A stretch of 64,000 nt of DNA from Ramlibacter sp. (GTDB taxonomy: Bacteria; Pseudomonadota; Gammaproteobacteria; Burkholderiales; Burkholderiaceae_C): the NCBI GenBank assembly GCA_021323335.1, contig JAJTCN010000001.1:62001-126000 (forward strand), written 5' to 3'. Positions 19,295 through 27,356 of this stretch are shown in pieces. Position 1 is the stretch's first letter; every line of letters starts with the position of its first letter. The position numbers were made by a program, and so were the translations under genes. Under the pieces are notes generated by a model that was not told the DNA's origin, did not search any database, and saw nothing but the letters and a program-made list of their open reading frames with translations.

Positions 19295-19936
19295 ATGAGC
19301 CATAGCGTCGACGAGGCCAAGTCTTTCCTTCGCGCCAGCGAGTTCTCCTTGGTCAGATTCTTTGATGTGATCGGCGTGCGTTCTGAGGCCCTGAAGTCCA
19401 TCGACGCGGAGATTCAGCGCTATCGCAAGCTGCAGGCGGCAGATGCTGAGAGGTTCATGGACGAGGGGCAATGGGAAGCGCCAGACCCGAATTGGGAGTA
19501 CGCGCAACACATACGCCGGACGCAGCACTTCAAGAAGGCCGAAGAAAATGCGCCAGCAATGCTGCCGGACCTTCTGGCGAAGCGCGGTGCAACGGAGATC
19601 GCGATCGGAATCGCTGCGGGTGCCGTGCTCCAGGTCGGGAAGCAAGTGCTCTCCTATCGCTTCGGTGAGCTCGGTAACCTCCCTAGTGGCAACTCCCGCA
19701 AGGTGGGAACGCTGCCCGTGACAACGCTTATTTGGGAGGGTCGAAATCATGCCCTGCATTGGGAGGAGGGTAAGCCAAAAGCTCGGGTGGCTGCGATGTT
19801 GCAGGCACTTAGAGATGATGGTCGCGTTCCTCCCGGCGAAGGTAGAAACTATGCTCCGGAAATCCTTGATGCCCTTGGGTGGGGTGATGCCGCCCACGTC
19901 CTGTGTGACTTAGAGGCAATGATCCATCTTCACTAA
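19295..19936 (+). CDS. HEPN-motif protein (candidate RNase)
   Basis: The product has 213 residues and is mainly helical. Near residue 150 the phrase WEGRNHALHWEEG contains R-N-x-x-x-H, the catalytic signature of HEPN ribonucleases, placed between helices as expected. HEPN proteins are common toxins and abortive-infection effectors. No partner nucleotidyltransferase (MNT) is adjacent; a nucleotidyltransferase-like protein lies 9 kb away at 28836. The start at the ATG 19295 (MSHSVDEAKSF) is chosen because the upstream in-frame extension is a repeat. The fold assignment rests on the motif only. Confidence 0.55.
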   Translation: MSHSVDEAKSFLRASEFSLVRFFDVIGVRSEALKSIDAEIQRYRKLQAADAERFMDEGQWEAPDPNWEYAQHIRRTQHFKKAEENAPAMLPDLLAKRGATEIAIGIAAGAVLQVGKQVLSYRFGELGNLPSGNSRKVGTLPVTTLIWEGRNHALHWEEGKPKARVAAMLQALRDDGRVPPGEGRNYAPEILDALGWGDAAHVLCDLEAMIHLH

Positions 19937-20053
19937 CAGGAGCTAAGCTCTTCGGGCCAATAGCAGACCGGAAACGATGGTGCACCCCAAGCTGTCACCA
20001 ACACTGTGTTGATTCTGCGGAGAACCAGTTGGTCCTGTCAAAGTAAGAGAGCT

Positions 20054-20070
20054 GCGGATTCACAGTCCGT
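20054..20070 (-). repeat. tRNA-anticodon-arm-like element, copy B1
   Basis: Read on the minus strand, the five-base stem ACGGA/TCCGC closes the seven-base loop CTGTGAA. This has the layout of a tRNA anticodon loop (T33, triplet GTG, A37). No T arm or acceptor stem can be found around it, so it is not a working tRNA. Confidence 0.55.
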
Positions 20071-20126
20071 TGGAACGCGATGGCTTACTGAGTGGCGGAA
20101 GCTGCGCCTGGGGTCCAGCGATGCCG

Positions 20127-20193
20127 GTCTAACACGCCCTTTGGCAGAGACTAAGTCCGCCAAACTGCGGGCCACTCTCGGATTAGTAGTCCG
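20127..20193 (-). repeat. tRNA-anticodon-arm-like element, copy B2 (extended)
   Basis: On the minus strand CGGA/TCCG closes the loop CTACTAA (triplet ACT). The similarity with copy C at 27058-27127 covers the whole element. Both read, on the plus strand, a C-C-C-T-T-x-x-C-A-G-A-G block, then TCCGCCA, then the stem-loop. The shared length shows that these are copies of one dispersed element, not chance stems. Confidence 0.6.
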
Positions 20194-20529
20194 CTGACGC
20201 GGCCCCCAGCGGCAAGGATGAGACGATGCATTCCGGCAGCGACTGCTGGGCGCGAACCAGGCGTGGTGGCCAGTACGGACCGGTCGCCCCCCTGATTTCG
20301 GCACCGAGAAAGTATCCGAACCGGTTCGCGACTCCATCTCTGCTTGAAAGCCCCGTTTTCAGCGACGTGGGTGTGCTGAACTGCAGCCATGCGCGAAATG
20401 AGCTTTGAATCCGGCGACGTCTCCACCGGCTGGTGTGGGTCTACCGCGGACACTCCGGCGTTAGAGTAGGCGCCGTGCCGGCCAGGGACGAGACTGGGCG
20501 ATAGCGCGAAAGAGGACGAAGCCAATGGG

Positions 20530-21459
20530 ATGGATCTCCTGATGTTGAAGTGGTTCACTTCGATCGCTGATGGCGTGCGGATCGCGTTTGACTACTTTGA
20601 GTTCGAGCGGGAGTGCCGAGAGGACTGGGAACGGGAAGCAAGGGAACGGTACTCGTGCACCGAGTTGCGCAGCGAGATTGCCCGTCGCATGGCGGGGGCG
20701 ACCAAGGAAGCTTCCCGGCAGTTTGATGATCAGATCCTGGTAAGCCAGAGAAAGAAGACCGAGCTCGAGCTTGTCGCCCGGGATGCGCGCGAAAGGCTGC
20801 GCATCCTCGAGCGAGACTACCAAGGTGAACTTGACGCGGCATACGCTTCGCTAAACCTACTCAAGGAGCAGCTTCGTACGTGCCGTGAGGAACTGTCCGA
20901 TGCGCACGACACACTGAACGCCGCCAAGTCGGATCTTGACTCTTGGTATCGGCGTGCAGAAGGCAACTGGATTGGGAACGGGGGAAAGCCCCTCCCCAAG
21001 AATTCAATCTTCGGCCAGAGTATCGCGGACCGTGACCGCCTCAAGTCTCGTCGTGAGTCCGCTGCGCGTGAGATAGGACGAATCAAGACGAGACGATCAG
21101 CTCTCGAGCAGGATTCACGTGCAGCTGGCACTCGAATCGGTGAACTTAAGCAGCATCGGGAAGCGATGCATGCTCTTCGATCTGAGGGCTTCGACCTGCG
21201 GCTGGTGAAAGGCACCTTGGCCACGGCCACAGAGCAAGCTAACGTGTCAGAGCGCGAATTTGCGAGGCTCACGGCTGCCAGGCATGAGTACCTGGCGCAG
21301 GCAAAACGAGCCCTGGGCGTCGTCGAACTAGAGCAGCAGGTTTGGCAACGAGAGCGCGATCTGCGAGATCGTATAGCGGCTTTTAATGGTGAGCCTGAGA
21401 GACAGTCTCGGAGAGCACGTCACCGGCAAATGTGGATGGCAGCGCATGGTCGCAAGTGA
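20530..21459 (+). CDS. coiled-coil protein
   Basis: The product is 309 residues, rich in Glu, Arg and Leu, and predicted coiled coil over most of its length. Long heptads run from about 85 to 145 (RERLRILERDYQGELDAAY) and from about 170 to 280. A short hydrophobic helix is possible at the extreme N-terminus (MDLLMLKWFTSIADGVRIAF). There is no ATPase motif. Such proteins in accessory regions can be structural or sensor parts of defence systems, but nothing here proves it. It converges with the EEP nuclease gene, with a tRNA-arm-like element between them. Confidence 0.6.
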   Translation: MDLLMLKWFTSIADGVRIAFDYFEFERECREDWEREARERYSCTELRSEIARRMAGATKEASRQFDDQILVSQRKKTELELVARDARERLRILERDYQGELDAAYASLNLLKEQLRTCREELSDAHDTLNAAKSDLDSWYRRAEGNWIGNGGKPLPKNSIFGQSIADRDRLKSRRESAAREIGRIKTRRSALEQDSRAAGTRIGELKQHREAMHALRSEGFDLRLVKGTLATATEQANVSEREFARLTAARHEYLAQAKRALGVVELEQQVWQRERDLRDRIAAFNGEPERQSRRARHRQMWMAAHGRK

Positions 21460-21497
21460 GTGCTGAGGGCACTTACAGTGCGCTTCGGAGACGCCAC

Positions 21498-21519
21498 TCG
21501 GCGGATTTACAGTCGCCGA
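21498..21519 (-). repeat. tRNA-anticodon-arm-like element, copy D
   Basis: This element starts directly after the stop codon of the minus-strand EEP gene. The stem TCGGCG/CGCCGA surrounds CTGTAAA-type loop sequence on the minus strand; the triplet is GTA, as in the tRNA-Tyr loop. It separates two converging genes and could double as a terminator stem, but it has no T-run. Confidence 0.55.
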
Positions 21520-22236
21520 CTAAGGCTCGTCGGTCAACTCGACGAGCAGAGCGGCGTGGTCGGATACGTTCGCTGGTGAGCCGAGGTCACCGATGACCAC
21601 TTCCTCGCCCACCCGTGCCAGGTATTGCGCGTCGAGATGTCGGAGCCGAGGGGCTAGGAGCGCGTGATCGATGCGCGATCCTCGATAAAAGCTCCATGCT
21701 CCGGCCGCGCGCGGAATCCGCCAGCCTTCGCCTTCAAGCCTTGCAAGGTGCTTGCCGCCCGGAGACCGGACGTTGTCCGGATCTGCGTTGAAATCGCCGA
21801 TCCAGGCGACTGCCCGGCCCTTGGTGCTGCGTATTTGGTCTGTGAGCTGCGCCCAGTAGTCACGCAGTTGCGCGCCTTCGTAGGTCGGAGCGCGAACGCC
21901 GACCAGCTCCGTCCCGCCGTCCAGCCGGACGTGGAGAAAGTTGGACTCGCCGGCGCCACCATCTACACGGGGTCCGGTCAGTTCACCGGAGGAGATCGGT
22001 CGATTGCTCGCAATCAATACTTGGTTGTGCTTTCCTAAGCGATGCGACGTGAGGACATGAAGCAGTCCAAGCTGCAGTATTCCTGCCCGAAGGGCATCCC
22101 GGCTTCGGCCGTCCACACATTCATTGAGGACCAGCACGTCCGGCTTGGCTTCCTGAAGGAGCTGCAGCAACCCGTCTGGAATCGGCGCCTCCCTGGTCTG
22201 GTGTCCCACATTCCAAGCGAGTACACGCAAGCTCAT
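21520..22236 (-). CDS. endonuclease/exonuclease/phosphatase (EEP) family protein
   Basis: The product has 238 residues with the complete core of metal-dependent EEP hydrolases (DNase I / exonuclease III fold). It shows LAWNVGHQ (N6), the catalytic Glu in VLVLNECVD (about 39), WIGDFNADPDN (Asp/Asn pair near 146), and the closing SDHAALLVEL with the catalytic His (about 227). The substrate could be DNA, RNA or a phosphodiester. The ATG at 22236 overlaps the stop of the upstream gene by four bases. No signal peptide is seen, so it should act in the cytoplasm. Confidence 0.8.
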   Translation of the reverse strand: MSLRVLAWNVGHQTREAPIPDGLLQLLQEAKPDVLVLNECVDGRSRDALRAGILQLGLLHVLTSHRLGKHNQVLIASNRPISSGELTGPRVDGGAGESNFLHVRLDGGTELVGVRAPTYEGAQLRDYWAQLTDQIRSTKGRAVAWIGDFNADPDNVRSPGGKHLARLEGEGWRIPRAAGAWSFYRGSRIDHALLAPRLRHLDAQYLARVGEEVVIGDLGSPANVSDHAALLVELTDEP

Positions 22237-22937
22237 GTCGGCGAGCCCCGTCCAAGGACTAACAGTTCCCGAACGTCTACGTACGCGTGGAAAACGCCTC
22301 TGGCACTGAGATCCTTGGGCAGCCCCAGTAGGGCGTGGATCATCTCGGTCGCACCCTTCCACTGCTCTGGCGAGCTTGGTCCCTCAACGTCCTCGGCGTT
22401 GTAAAAGTCCAGGAAGATCATCCTGGCGGCGATGCCGTTCACCTTGGCCAGGAAGTAGTGGAATGCGAGGCGGTTAGCATATTGGTAGAGGGAACCAGAC
22501 CAGCGAGCGGCCGACCTGGGCGCATACCATGCACGTGCTTCATGCAATGCGTCCTCGATCCGCTGCAGCGATTCTTTGGATGCGGCACTCGTCGGCGACG
22601 CTGCTTCGGCTATGTGTGCCTTTGCCTCCAGTAGGACTTTGAGCCCCTCGGTCGACACACCCAAGCCATCCCACACAGGCCCGCGAGGTGGCCAGAACTC
22701 GGACAACTGCCGTGCGCGGAGCTCCGTGATTCCGAGCGCCTGCAGCGCGGCGACGTCTCGATACTCAACGAAGCGATCCTTGGACAAAGGCGAAATCCAA
22801 CGCACCGTGGCGTGCGGGCCAATCGCGCCACTTTCCTGCAGCGCGCGATCAAGCAAATGCGGTGCGTGGCAGACGGCCATTTGTAGCCATCGCTGGCTGC
22901 CGCGTGCTGCAAATCCCAATTCTGAGGAGTCATTCAT
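22233..22937 (-). CDS. PD-(D/E)XK-like hypothetical protein coupled to EEP nuclease
   Basis: The 234-residue protein contains a possible restriction-like active site: an Asp in PVWDGLGVST, then a strand LLEAKAHI holding E-x-K, at about residues 92-108. The C-terminal half is helical with many aromatics (YQYANRLAFHYFLAKVNGI, ARMIFLDFYNAED). I recall this unnamed family as widely spread in proteobacteria. Four-base overlap (ATGA) with the following EEP gene makes a tight two-nuclease operon. Promoter sequence should lie in the 90 bases before 23030. Confidence 0.6.
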   Translation of the reverse strand: MNDSSELGFAARGSQRWLQMAVCHAPHLLDRALQESGAIGPHATVRWISPLSKDRFVEYRDVAALQALGITELRARQLSEFWPPRGPVWDGLGVSTEGLKVLLEAKAHIAEAASPTSAASKESLQRIEDALHEARAWYAPRSAARWSGSLYQYANRLAFHYFLAKVNGIAARMIFLDFYNAEDVEGPSSPEQWKGATEMIHALLGLPKDLSARGVFHAYVDVRELLVLGRGSPT

Positions 22938-23029
22938 CCGTGCGCACTTTAGGGTGCCGGGTGGTTGCGGACAAGGTGGGAAGTTGCTAGGGTAACTACC
23001 AGTTTTGACGCTGCATTCGTCGATGTGGG

Positions 23030-23302
23030 ATGTCCTTGACTCCCCCGTCCAAGCCCAAGAGAAAGGGTAGAGTGTCTAGCCGAGACGCAGTGCACACTCC
23101 CGAACGCCCCTCCTTACAGCTACTTCAAGCCGCTGCGCGAAGGTTGTTGGAGAAGCGTGTGCTCTCAGAGGGAGGGTCGCAGCCGAGTGAAGCCACCATC
23201 GACGCAGTCGCCAGGGTGTTGGGCGCACGCGCCCAGAGAGAGCTGGAGAGGACCAGCCCCACTTGCCCCGGTTCGACTCCAGATGCAGGGGCGAAGGAAT
23301 GA
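23030..23302 (+). CDS. small hypothetical protein
   Basis: The open frame has 90 codons and gives a basic, Pro- and Ser-rich N-terminus followed by two possible helices (SLQLLQAAARRLLEKRVLSE, then EATIDAVARVLGARAQRELE). It stands between divergently placed EEP genes and shows no known motif. Coding status is uncertain: there is no strong ribosome site and the composition follows its surroundings. Confidence 0.35.
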   Translation: MSLTPPSKPKRKGRVSSRDAVHTPERPSLQLLQAAARRLLEKRVLSEGGSQPSEATIDAVARVLGARAQRELERTSPTCPGSTPDAGAKE

Positions 23303-23373
23303 CTCCTTCCGGGTTATGAGCGAGAGAATCTCTTGCTCGGTGCGCCCGAGGACCGCTATGCTTATCCGTACAG

Positions 23374-24156
23374 ATGCGCATCGCCACTTGGAACCTCGAT
23401 CGGTCGGGCGTGAGAAACAAGGCACGCTGGCCAAGCCAGCTTGCGGAAATTGAGCGCCACCAAGCGGACGTTTGGGTTCTGACAGAAGCTCACCAGTCGC
23501 AAGTGCTGTCGGGGAAGTATCCGAGGTTCACTTCCGCCGGGACGGACCCGTACCTGACGCAGGAGTGTGCTGTGGCGCTATGGTCTCGGTGGGATTTGCG
23601 TGGACTTGCAGTGACGGACCCGCGGCTCTCTGCTTGCGGAGTCACCGAAGACGTACCAGGACAACCTCGGCTCATCGTCTATGGCACTGTCATTCCGTAT
23701 GCGGGCGATGGTACGAATACACCAGGGGGCCCAGCGCGCTGGCAGCGCCACCGTGAGGCCTCATCGGCGGTTGCAGCAGATTGCCGTCGCCTTCGTCAGA
23801 AGTTTCCGGACCACGTCATGGTCCTTGCCGGCGACTTCAATATGAATCTGGACGGTACACGCTGGTATGGACTGCAAGACGTGAAAAGGCAGATTCGCAG
23901 CGATCTGGAGGGCGCGCGGATGAAGTGCTGCACGCTCCAAGACATGCGGTCCCAAGGTATGCCGCGCGCCAATGTGGACCACATCTGGGTCTCCGATGAC
24001 GTGGCCCAGATCGGCGGTCCTGCAGTGTGGTTTGGGAAACTATCTGATCACAACGGCGTCAGCGTGGAGCTCGATCTTGCAGGATCTACGTCGCTCAATA
24101 ACAGCGGGTTCACGGGGCATGACTTGAGAATCCAGCGTCCGTACCCATCCGGATGA
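23374..24156 (+). CDS. second EEP-family nuclease/phosphatase
   Basis: The 260-residue protein opens with MRIATWNLDRSG (catalytic Asn). It continues with VWVLTEAHQS (Glu, about 35), VMVLAGDFNMNLDGTRWYG (Asp/Asn, about 150-168) and ANVDHIWVSDD, ending near LSDHNGVSVEL (His, about 228). All EEP core motifs are present. It differs clearly in sequence from the EEP protein at 21520-22236, so the two are not a recent duplication. It is the first of four co-directional genes to 26113. The substrate is unknown. Confidence 0.8.
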   Translation: MRIATWNLDRSGVRNKARWPSQLAEIERHQADVWVLTEAHQSQVLSGKYPRFTSAGTDPYLTQECAVALWSRWDLRGLAVTDPRLSACGVTEDVPGQPRLIVYGTVIPYAGDGTNTPGGPARWQRHREASSAVAADCRRLRQKFPDHVMVLAGDFNMNLDGTRWYGLQDVKRQIRSDLEGARMKCCTLQDMRSQGMPRANVDHIWVSDDVAQIGGPAVWFGKLSDHNGVSVELDLAGSTSLNNSGFTGHDLRIQRPYPSG

Positions 24157-24219
24157 AGCCGCCTCGCCTTCCTGAAAGCGCGTCCGAGTCAACCCGCCGC
24201 TGGTGAGGGGAGGCCCGGC

Positions 24220-24600
24220 ATGGTGTACTTCCTAGGGGTTGGCGATCCTGCAGTGGCCGTCAAGATCGGCATGCTTTCTCAAGCGGGAGCGAAGAGCCTT
24301 GGTGAAGCACTTGCTCGACGTTTGGCCGCAATCCAATCCGGGAACCACGAGCATGTGCAGGTACTTGCGGTCATCCCATTCAGCGAGGGCGAATACCCAA
24401 CCCGTGATGCGGAGACCATGGAGAGGGAATTGCACCTGCAGTTCGAGAGTCATGGCCGCTTCCACCGGGGAACACGCGGAGCAGAGTGGTTCGACGCCGA
24501 CCCCGATCTTCTATCGCACGTTCTGCGAATCGCGCGGCCTCCGGAAGTGCTCGGCCTCCCGCGGTCCATTTCGCAGTCTCGATCCAGGCAAAGACCGTGA
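24220..24600 (+). CDS. GIY-YIG-like nuclease domain protein
   Basis: The product has 126 residues. VYFLGVGDPAVAVKIGMLS at the N-terminus stands where GIY-YIG/T5orf172 proteins have their two catalytic strands. RRLAAIQSGNHEHVQVLAVI follows, and near residue 68 METMERELHLQFESHGRF gives the conserved Glu and His of the Mug113-like subfamily. GGGGAGG precedes the ATG by seven bases. The stop overlaps the GTG start of the next gene by four bases (GTGA). Likely a small nuclease; the target is unknown. Confidence 0.65.
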   Translation: MVYFLGVGDPAVAVKIGMLSQAGAKSLGEALARRLAAIQSGNHEHVQVLAVIPFSEGEYPTRDAETMERELHLQFESHGRFHRGTRGAEWFDADPDLLSHVLRIARPPEVLGLPRSISQSRSRQRP

Positions 24601-25601
24601 ACTCTTGGTTCGAAAGGATCACCGGTTTCCAGGAGCTTCCGTACCAGCAGACAAAGGCGCTGCTGCAGTTTGAAGGGGAGCGGCTGCGAAACGCTGAGAG
24701 CGGTTGCACTTGGGGTATGGGGCGTCTGGAGGTGCCCACCTTGGGAGAATTGCGCGCAAGGGTTGCTGGGATCCCGGCGTCCGGCCACCTGCGGGCCTCG
24801 GTCGTGCAGAGCACAATTGAGGCCGTGCATGCGAACCCGGCCAATCGGAACGCGCTGATCCAGGCAGCGTCGCAGTTCAACCTCTTGGAGATGGTGCATC
24901 AGGACGTCACGCCGGAGCAAGGAATTACCCAGTACGCACAGGACAAGACCCAGGGCCCCGCCTGTGCGGTGTCTGCCGGCGCTGGCGCTGTGTACCGCAA
25001 CTACCTGATGGAACTACCGGGCGGGCATGGGCAGACGCGCGACAGGCAGGTGGACTGCCTAGCTGATATTGGAACAGCTCTGGGAAACTTGAACCAGCGC
25101 CTATGGACGATGCGGAACGGCTACGCGATGTTCCAGGGTAATGGGCTCGAAGAAGTCGATTCGAGACTGAAGAAAGCATCTCGTGCGAATCTTGACGAGT
25201 GGCGTTCGCTGATCCGCATTGGGGTGCACTGGGACGTGCAAGTGACACTGCCAGAAGCGCCACCAGACCAGTATGTCTCTCAAGCGTACTGCTCCGCGCT
25301 ACCGGTCTCGTACAACCCTCGTCAGCCTGCGGGTCGGTGGGTGCGGTTTTCCCGCCTCGTTCTTGAGGCTGCTTACGAGGCAACGATGCTGGCCGCCGTA
25401 CTGAACGGGTCGCGTGCGGGATGCGCGCTGGTCTACTTGACGCGAGTGGGCGGGGGCGCATTTGGCAATCACTCGGAATGGATCTTGGCGGCAATGCATC
25501 GTGCGTTTCACTTGATGCGCGACCGTCAGTTGGACGTCAAGCTCGTCACCCTTGGCCCACCCGGTTCAGACGTTAAGTCGCTGGTGAAGGAGTTTCAATG
25601 A
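24597..25601 (+). CDS. hypothetical protein with GGGAFGN motif
   Basis: The product is about 334 residues from the GTG at 24597 (VNSWFERITGF), a start supported by the GTGA overlap with the upstream gene. The C-terminal third has VSQAYCSALPVSYN, then VLEAAYEATMLAAVLNGS, then VYLTRVGGGAFGNHSEWI. The Gly-rich loop after a hydrophobic strand, followed by F-G-N, recalls macro-domain/ADP-ribose-binding families, but the match is from memory. No signal peptide is present. Its four-base overlap with the following PD-(D/E)XK-like gene points to joint function. Confidence 0.55.
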   Translation: MNSWFERITGFQELPYQQTKALLQFEGERLRNAESGCTWGMGRLEVPTLGELRARVAGIPASGHLRASVVQSTIEAVHANPANRNALIQAASQFNLLEMVHQDVTPEQGITQYAQDKTQGPACAVSAGAGAVYRNYLMELPGGHGQTRDRQVDCLADIGTALGNLNQRLWTMRNGYAMFQGNGLEEVDSRLKKASRANLDEWRSLIRIGVHWDVQVTLPEAPPDQYVSQAYCSALPVSYNPRQPAGRWVRFSRLVLEAAYEATMLAAVLNGSRAGCALVYLTRVGGGAFGNHSEWILAAMHRAFHLMRDRQLDVKLVTLGPPGSDVKSLVKEFQ

Positions 25602-26113
25602 AAGAGACGGTGATCCCCGTGTGTACGGCCGCCGAGAAGGCCCTACGTACCGCAACCTGGGCTCGGACCATGACGAAGTGGTTGATCACTCGGTCCAGCA
25701 AGGATGGTGCGAAATGGCGGGTCGTTGACTTCAACGGACCCAATGGCCAGGAGTCACGCGGGATTGTGGATCTCTTGGCCATCCGCAAGGAGCACCAGCC
25801 CACAAAGGCGGCGATAGCGCGCGGCGATCTATTCGAAATGGTGTTGGTTCAGGTTAAAGGGGGCTCGGCCCGGATGCCCTCGGAGGAGGAGGTGCAGCGT
25901 TTGCTGAGAGTCAAGGAGCATCATCAAGCGAACCGTGTTCTCCTTGTGGAGTGGAAACTTGGCAAGGTCCTGCGCTGTTTCGAAATCGACTCAGATGGCC
26001 GGCATGAGGTGGCCGCCAGTAAGGTGTTTGGGAGAATTCCCTCGGCTGACCGAGTTGCCGCTGCGGTTAGCAAAGCAGCGTCTCGCGCTACTGATTCTGA
26101 CCTGCCAAATTGA
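25598..26113 (+). CDS. PD-(D/E)XK-like nuclease domain protein
   Basis: The 171-residue product contains a restriction-endonuclease-like core near residues 55-90. GIVDLLAIR supplies the first Asp after a Gly-Ile turn, and about 25 residues later FEMVLVQVKGGS gives the (Q)-x-K strand. The Q in place of E or D is a known variation of the fold. C-terminal helices are Arg/Ala-rich. It ends a chain of genes linked by four-base overlaps (24220-24600, 24597-25601, 25598-26113), strongly suggesting one functional unit. Confidence 0.6.
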   Translation: MKETVIPVCTAAEKALRTATWARTMTKWLITRSSKDGAKWRVVDFNGPNGQESRGIVDLLAIRKEHQPTKAAIARGDLFEMVLVQVKGGSARMPSEEEVQRLLRVKEHHQANRVLLVEWKLGKVLRCFEIDSDGRHEVAASKVFGRIPSADRVAAAVSKAASRATDSDLPN

Positions 26114-26222
26114 GACTGGACCTCCTTGATGGGCAGGCTGCGGATGTCTCCGAGGTGAGAGGGTTCGGAGCTCACTCTGATCCGCACCTGCATACCGTGT
26201 ACGCATACAGTATGGCGCCGCG

Positions 26223-26990
26223 CTACGGCATTCCGCGCTTCATGCAGAGTGCCTGCCATCGCGCGTGGAATGGCGTAGTGGTGGTCTCGCCCAAGGCGAA
26301 CAGTTGATCGACTTGCATCAACACTTCTAGACCGAGCGGTACTAGGGTGGACAAGGTCTCGTCCAGCATGTCGTATTCGCGACCGAATCGGATCTCCGTC
26401 AATCCCTCTACGACGGCTAAGTTCCGGTGGAGTGCACCCAAGGTCGCATGCGCGGCATACCCAGAAGTCCCTCGGTAAATGGATTGGTACAGAACTTCTA
26501 GGCCCGCCTTACGTGCCAGCTCTTCGAGTTTGTAGCTCACATCGGGCTTTTTCTGTTTGCCCAACTCGCGGAGTCGGTCGGCATCCGGGTAGCCCTTGGC
26601 AGCATGCAGAGGCGCAATCTTCTCAGCCTGCGTGATCCTGTGACGCTCGTGCTCGGCTTCTAGCACAGCCGAAAAGGAAGTGTCTCTGACCAAAGTCGAC
26701 ATCAAAATCGTGCATTCGACGATAGAGCGGCAGTGAGCCATGCTCTCTGTGCACATTCCCAACCGCAACAAGGTGATGGCTGCCTGGAAGGCTCGAACCG
26801 ATCTAATGAAAAGGAGGGCACCCATGGCCCGATCCTTCTGCCACGAAGGAATCTTCAGCGCCCACACGATTTGCATGAGCTTTTCATTGACCTCAGACGC
26901 GAGCTGCAGCTCCTCGGAGAAGGGGCGCAGCGACGCGTCTGCCTTGGCGGCTGCCGGAGCGGCGAGAAACCCGGAGGATTGGAAGCTCAT
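26223..26990 (-). CDS. DUF5677-like helical protein
   Basis: The product is 255 residues and almost wholly helical. The phrases RSVRAFQAAITLLRLG, RSIVECTILMSTLV and YRGTSGYAAHATLGAL fit the DUF5677 pattern, in which a Ser/Arg-x-x-x-His arrangement resembles a HEPN-like active site. Such proteins are frequent in accessory and defence regions, with no fixed role. The ATG at 26990 (MSFQSSGFLAA) is chosen; upstream codons lie in repeat DNA. It is convergent with the preceding operon. Confidence 0.65.
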   Translation of the reverse strand: MSFQSSGFLAAPAAAKADASLRPFSEELQLASEVNEKLMQIVWALKIPSWQKDRAMGALLFIRSVRAFQAAITLLRLGMCTESMAHCRSIVECTILMSTLVRDTSFSAVLEAEHERHRITQAEKIAPLHAAKGYPDADRLRELGKQKKPDVSYKLEELARKAGLEVLYQSIYRGTSGYAAHATLGALHRNLAVVEGLTEIRFGREYDMLDETLSTLVPLGLEVLMQVDQLFALGETTTTPFHARWQALCMKRGMP

Positions 26991-27356
26991 GAGGAATCGT
27001 AGGCTATCTCCGCATGGTTGACTACGAGGCGGACGGCCGGACAATGGGCTCCAGCCCAGTGTTTGCACGGCCCTTGACAGAGGCCCTCTCCGCCACCCCC
27101 GTGGGCACCCGCGGATTGCCGGTCCGCCGGTTACGGCTGCCTCGATCAGACGCTGCGGTCCCATTGGCGCGGAGTCGGGGGACGTTGCGGTTCTGCGGCA
27201 CGGCTCCATCCGCGCGCTTAGGGTTCTTGGTGTCGGAAGGTCGCATCACCTTCGGATCGCGCTACCGGACCAAGCCGCCTTCCTGTGACGTTTGATCCGC
27301 TTTCACTGGTCAGCCGGGACAGCTAGACTCCGACTAAAGATGAGGAGGCCGGGAAA
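26991..27356. other. 366-bp divergent spacer with tRNA-arm-like element
   Basis: The spacer lies between the DUF5677-like gene and the membrane coiled-coil gene. It is mostly occupied by copy C of the anticodon-arm-like element (27058-27127). A GAGGAGG ribosome site for the next gene lies at its end. No other structure is seen. Confidence 0.5.
27058..27127 (-). repeat. tRNA-anticodon-arm-like element, copy C (extended)
   Basis: The stem GCGGA/TCCGC is perfect over five pairs (27111-27127), with minus-strand loop CCGGCAA (triplet GGC). The upstream block is shared with copy B2. It is the best-preserved stem of the family. Confidence 0.6.

Larger units (their letters stand above)
19937..20529. 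other. 593-bp gap holding two tRNA-arm-like elements
   Basis: I see no gene here. The stretch begins with a part-copy of the CGGCCAATAGC palindrome (19949-19968). Copies B1 (20054-20070) and B2 (20127-20193) of the anticodon-arm-like element follow in the same orientation. B2 matches the element at 27058-27127 over its length. Open frames here are short and follow the repeats. Confidence 0.5.

Noticed and set aside
18956-20133. An integron cassette array: GCCTAAC at 18956-18962 and GTTAGAC (minus strand) at 20127-20133 fit the attC core rules, and the gene-repeat-gene layout is cassette-like.
   Set aside because: The cores do not pair at attC distances, the other repeat copies lack them, and no integron integrase is present. 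IntegronFinder would be decisive.
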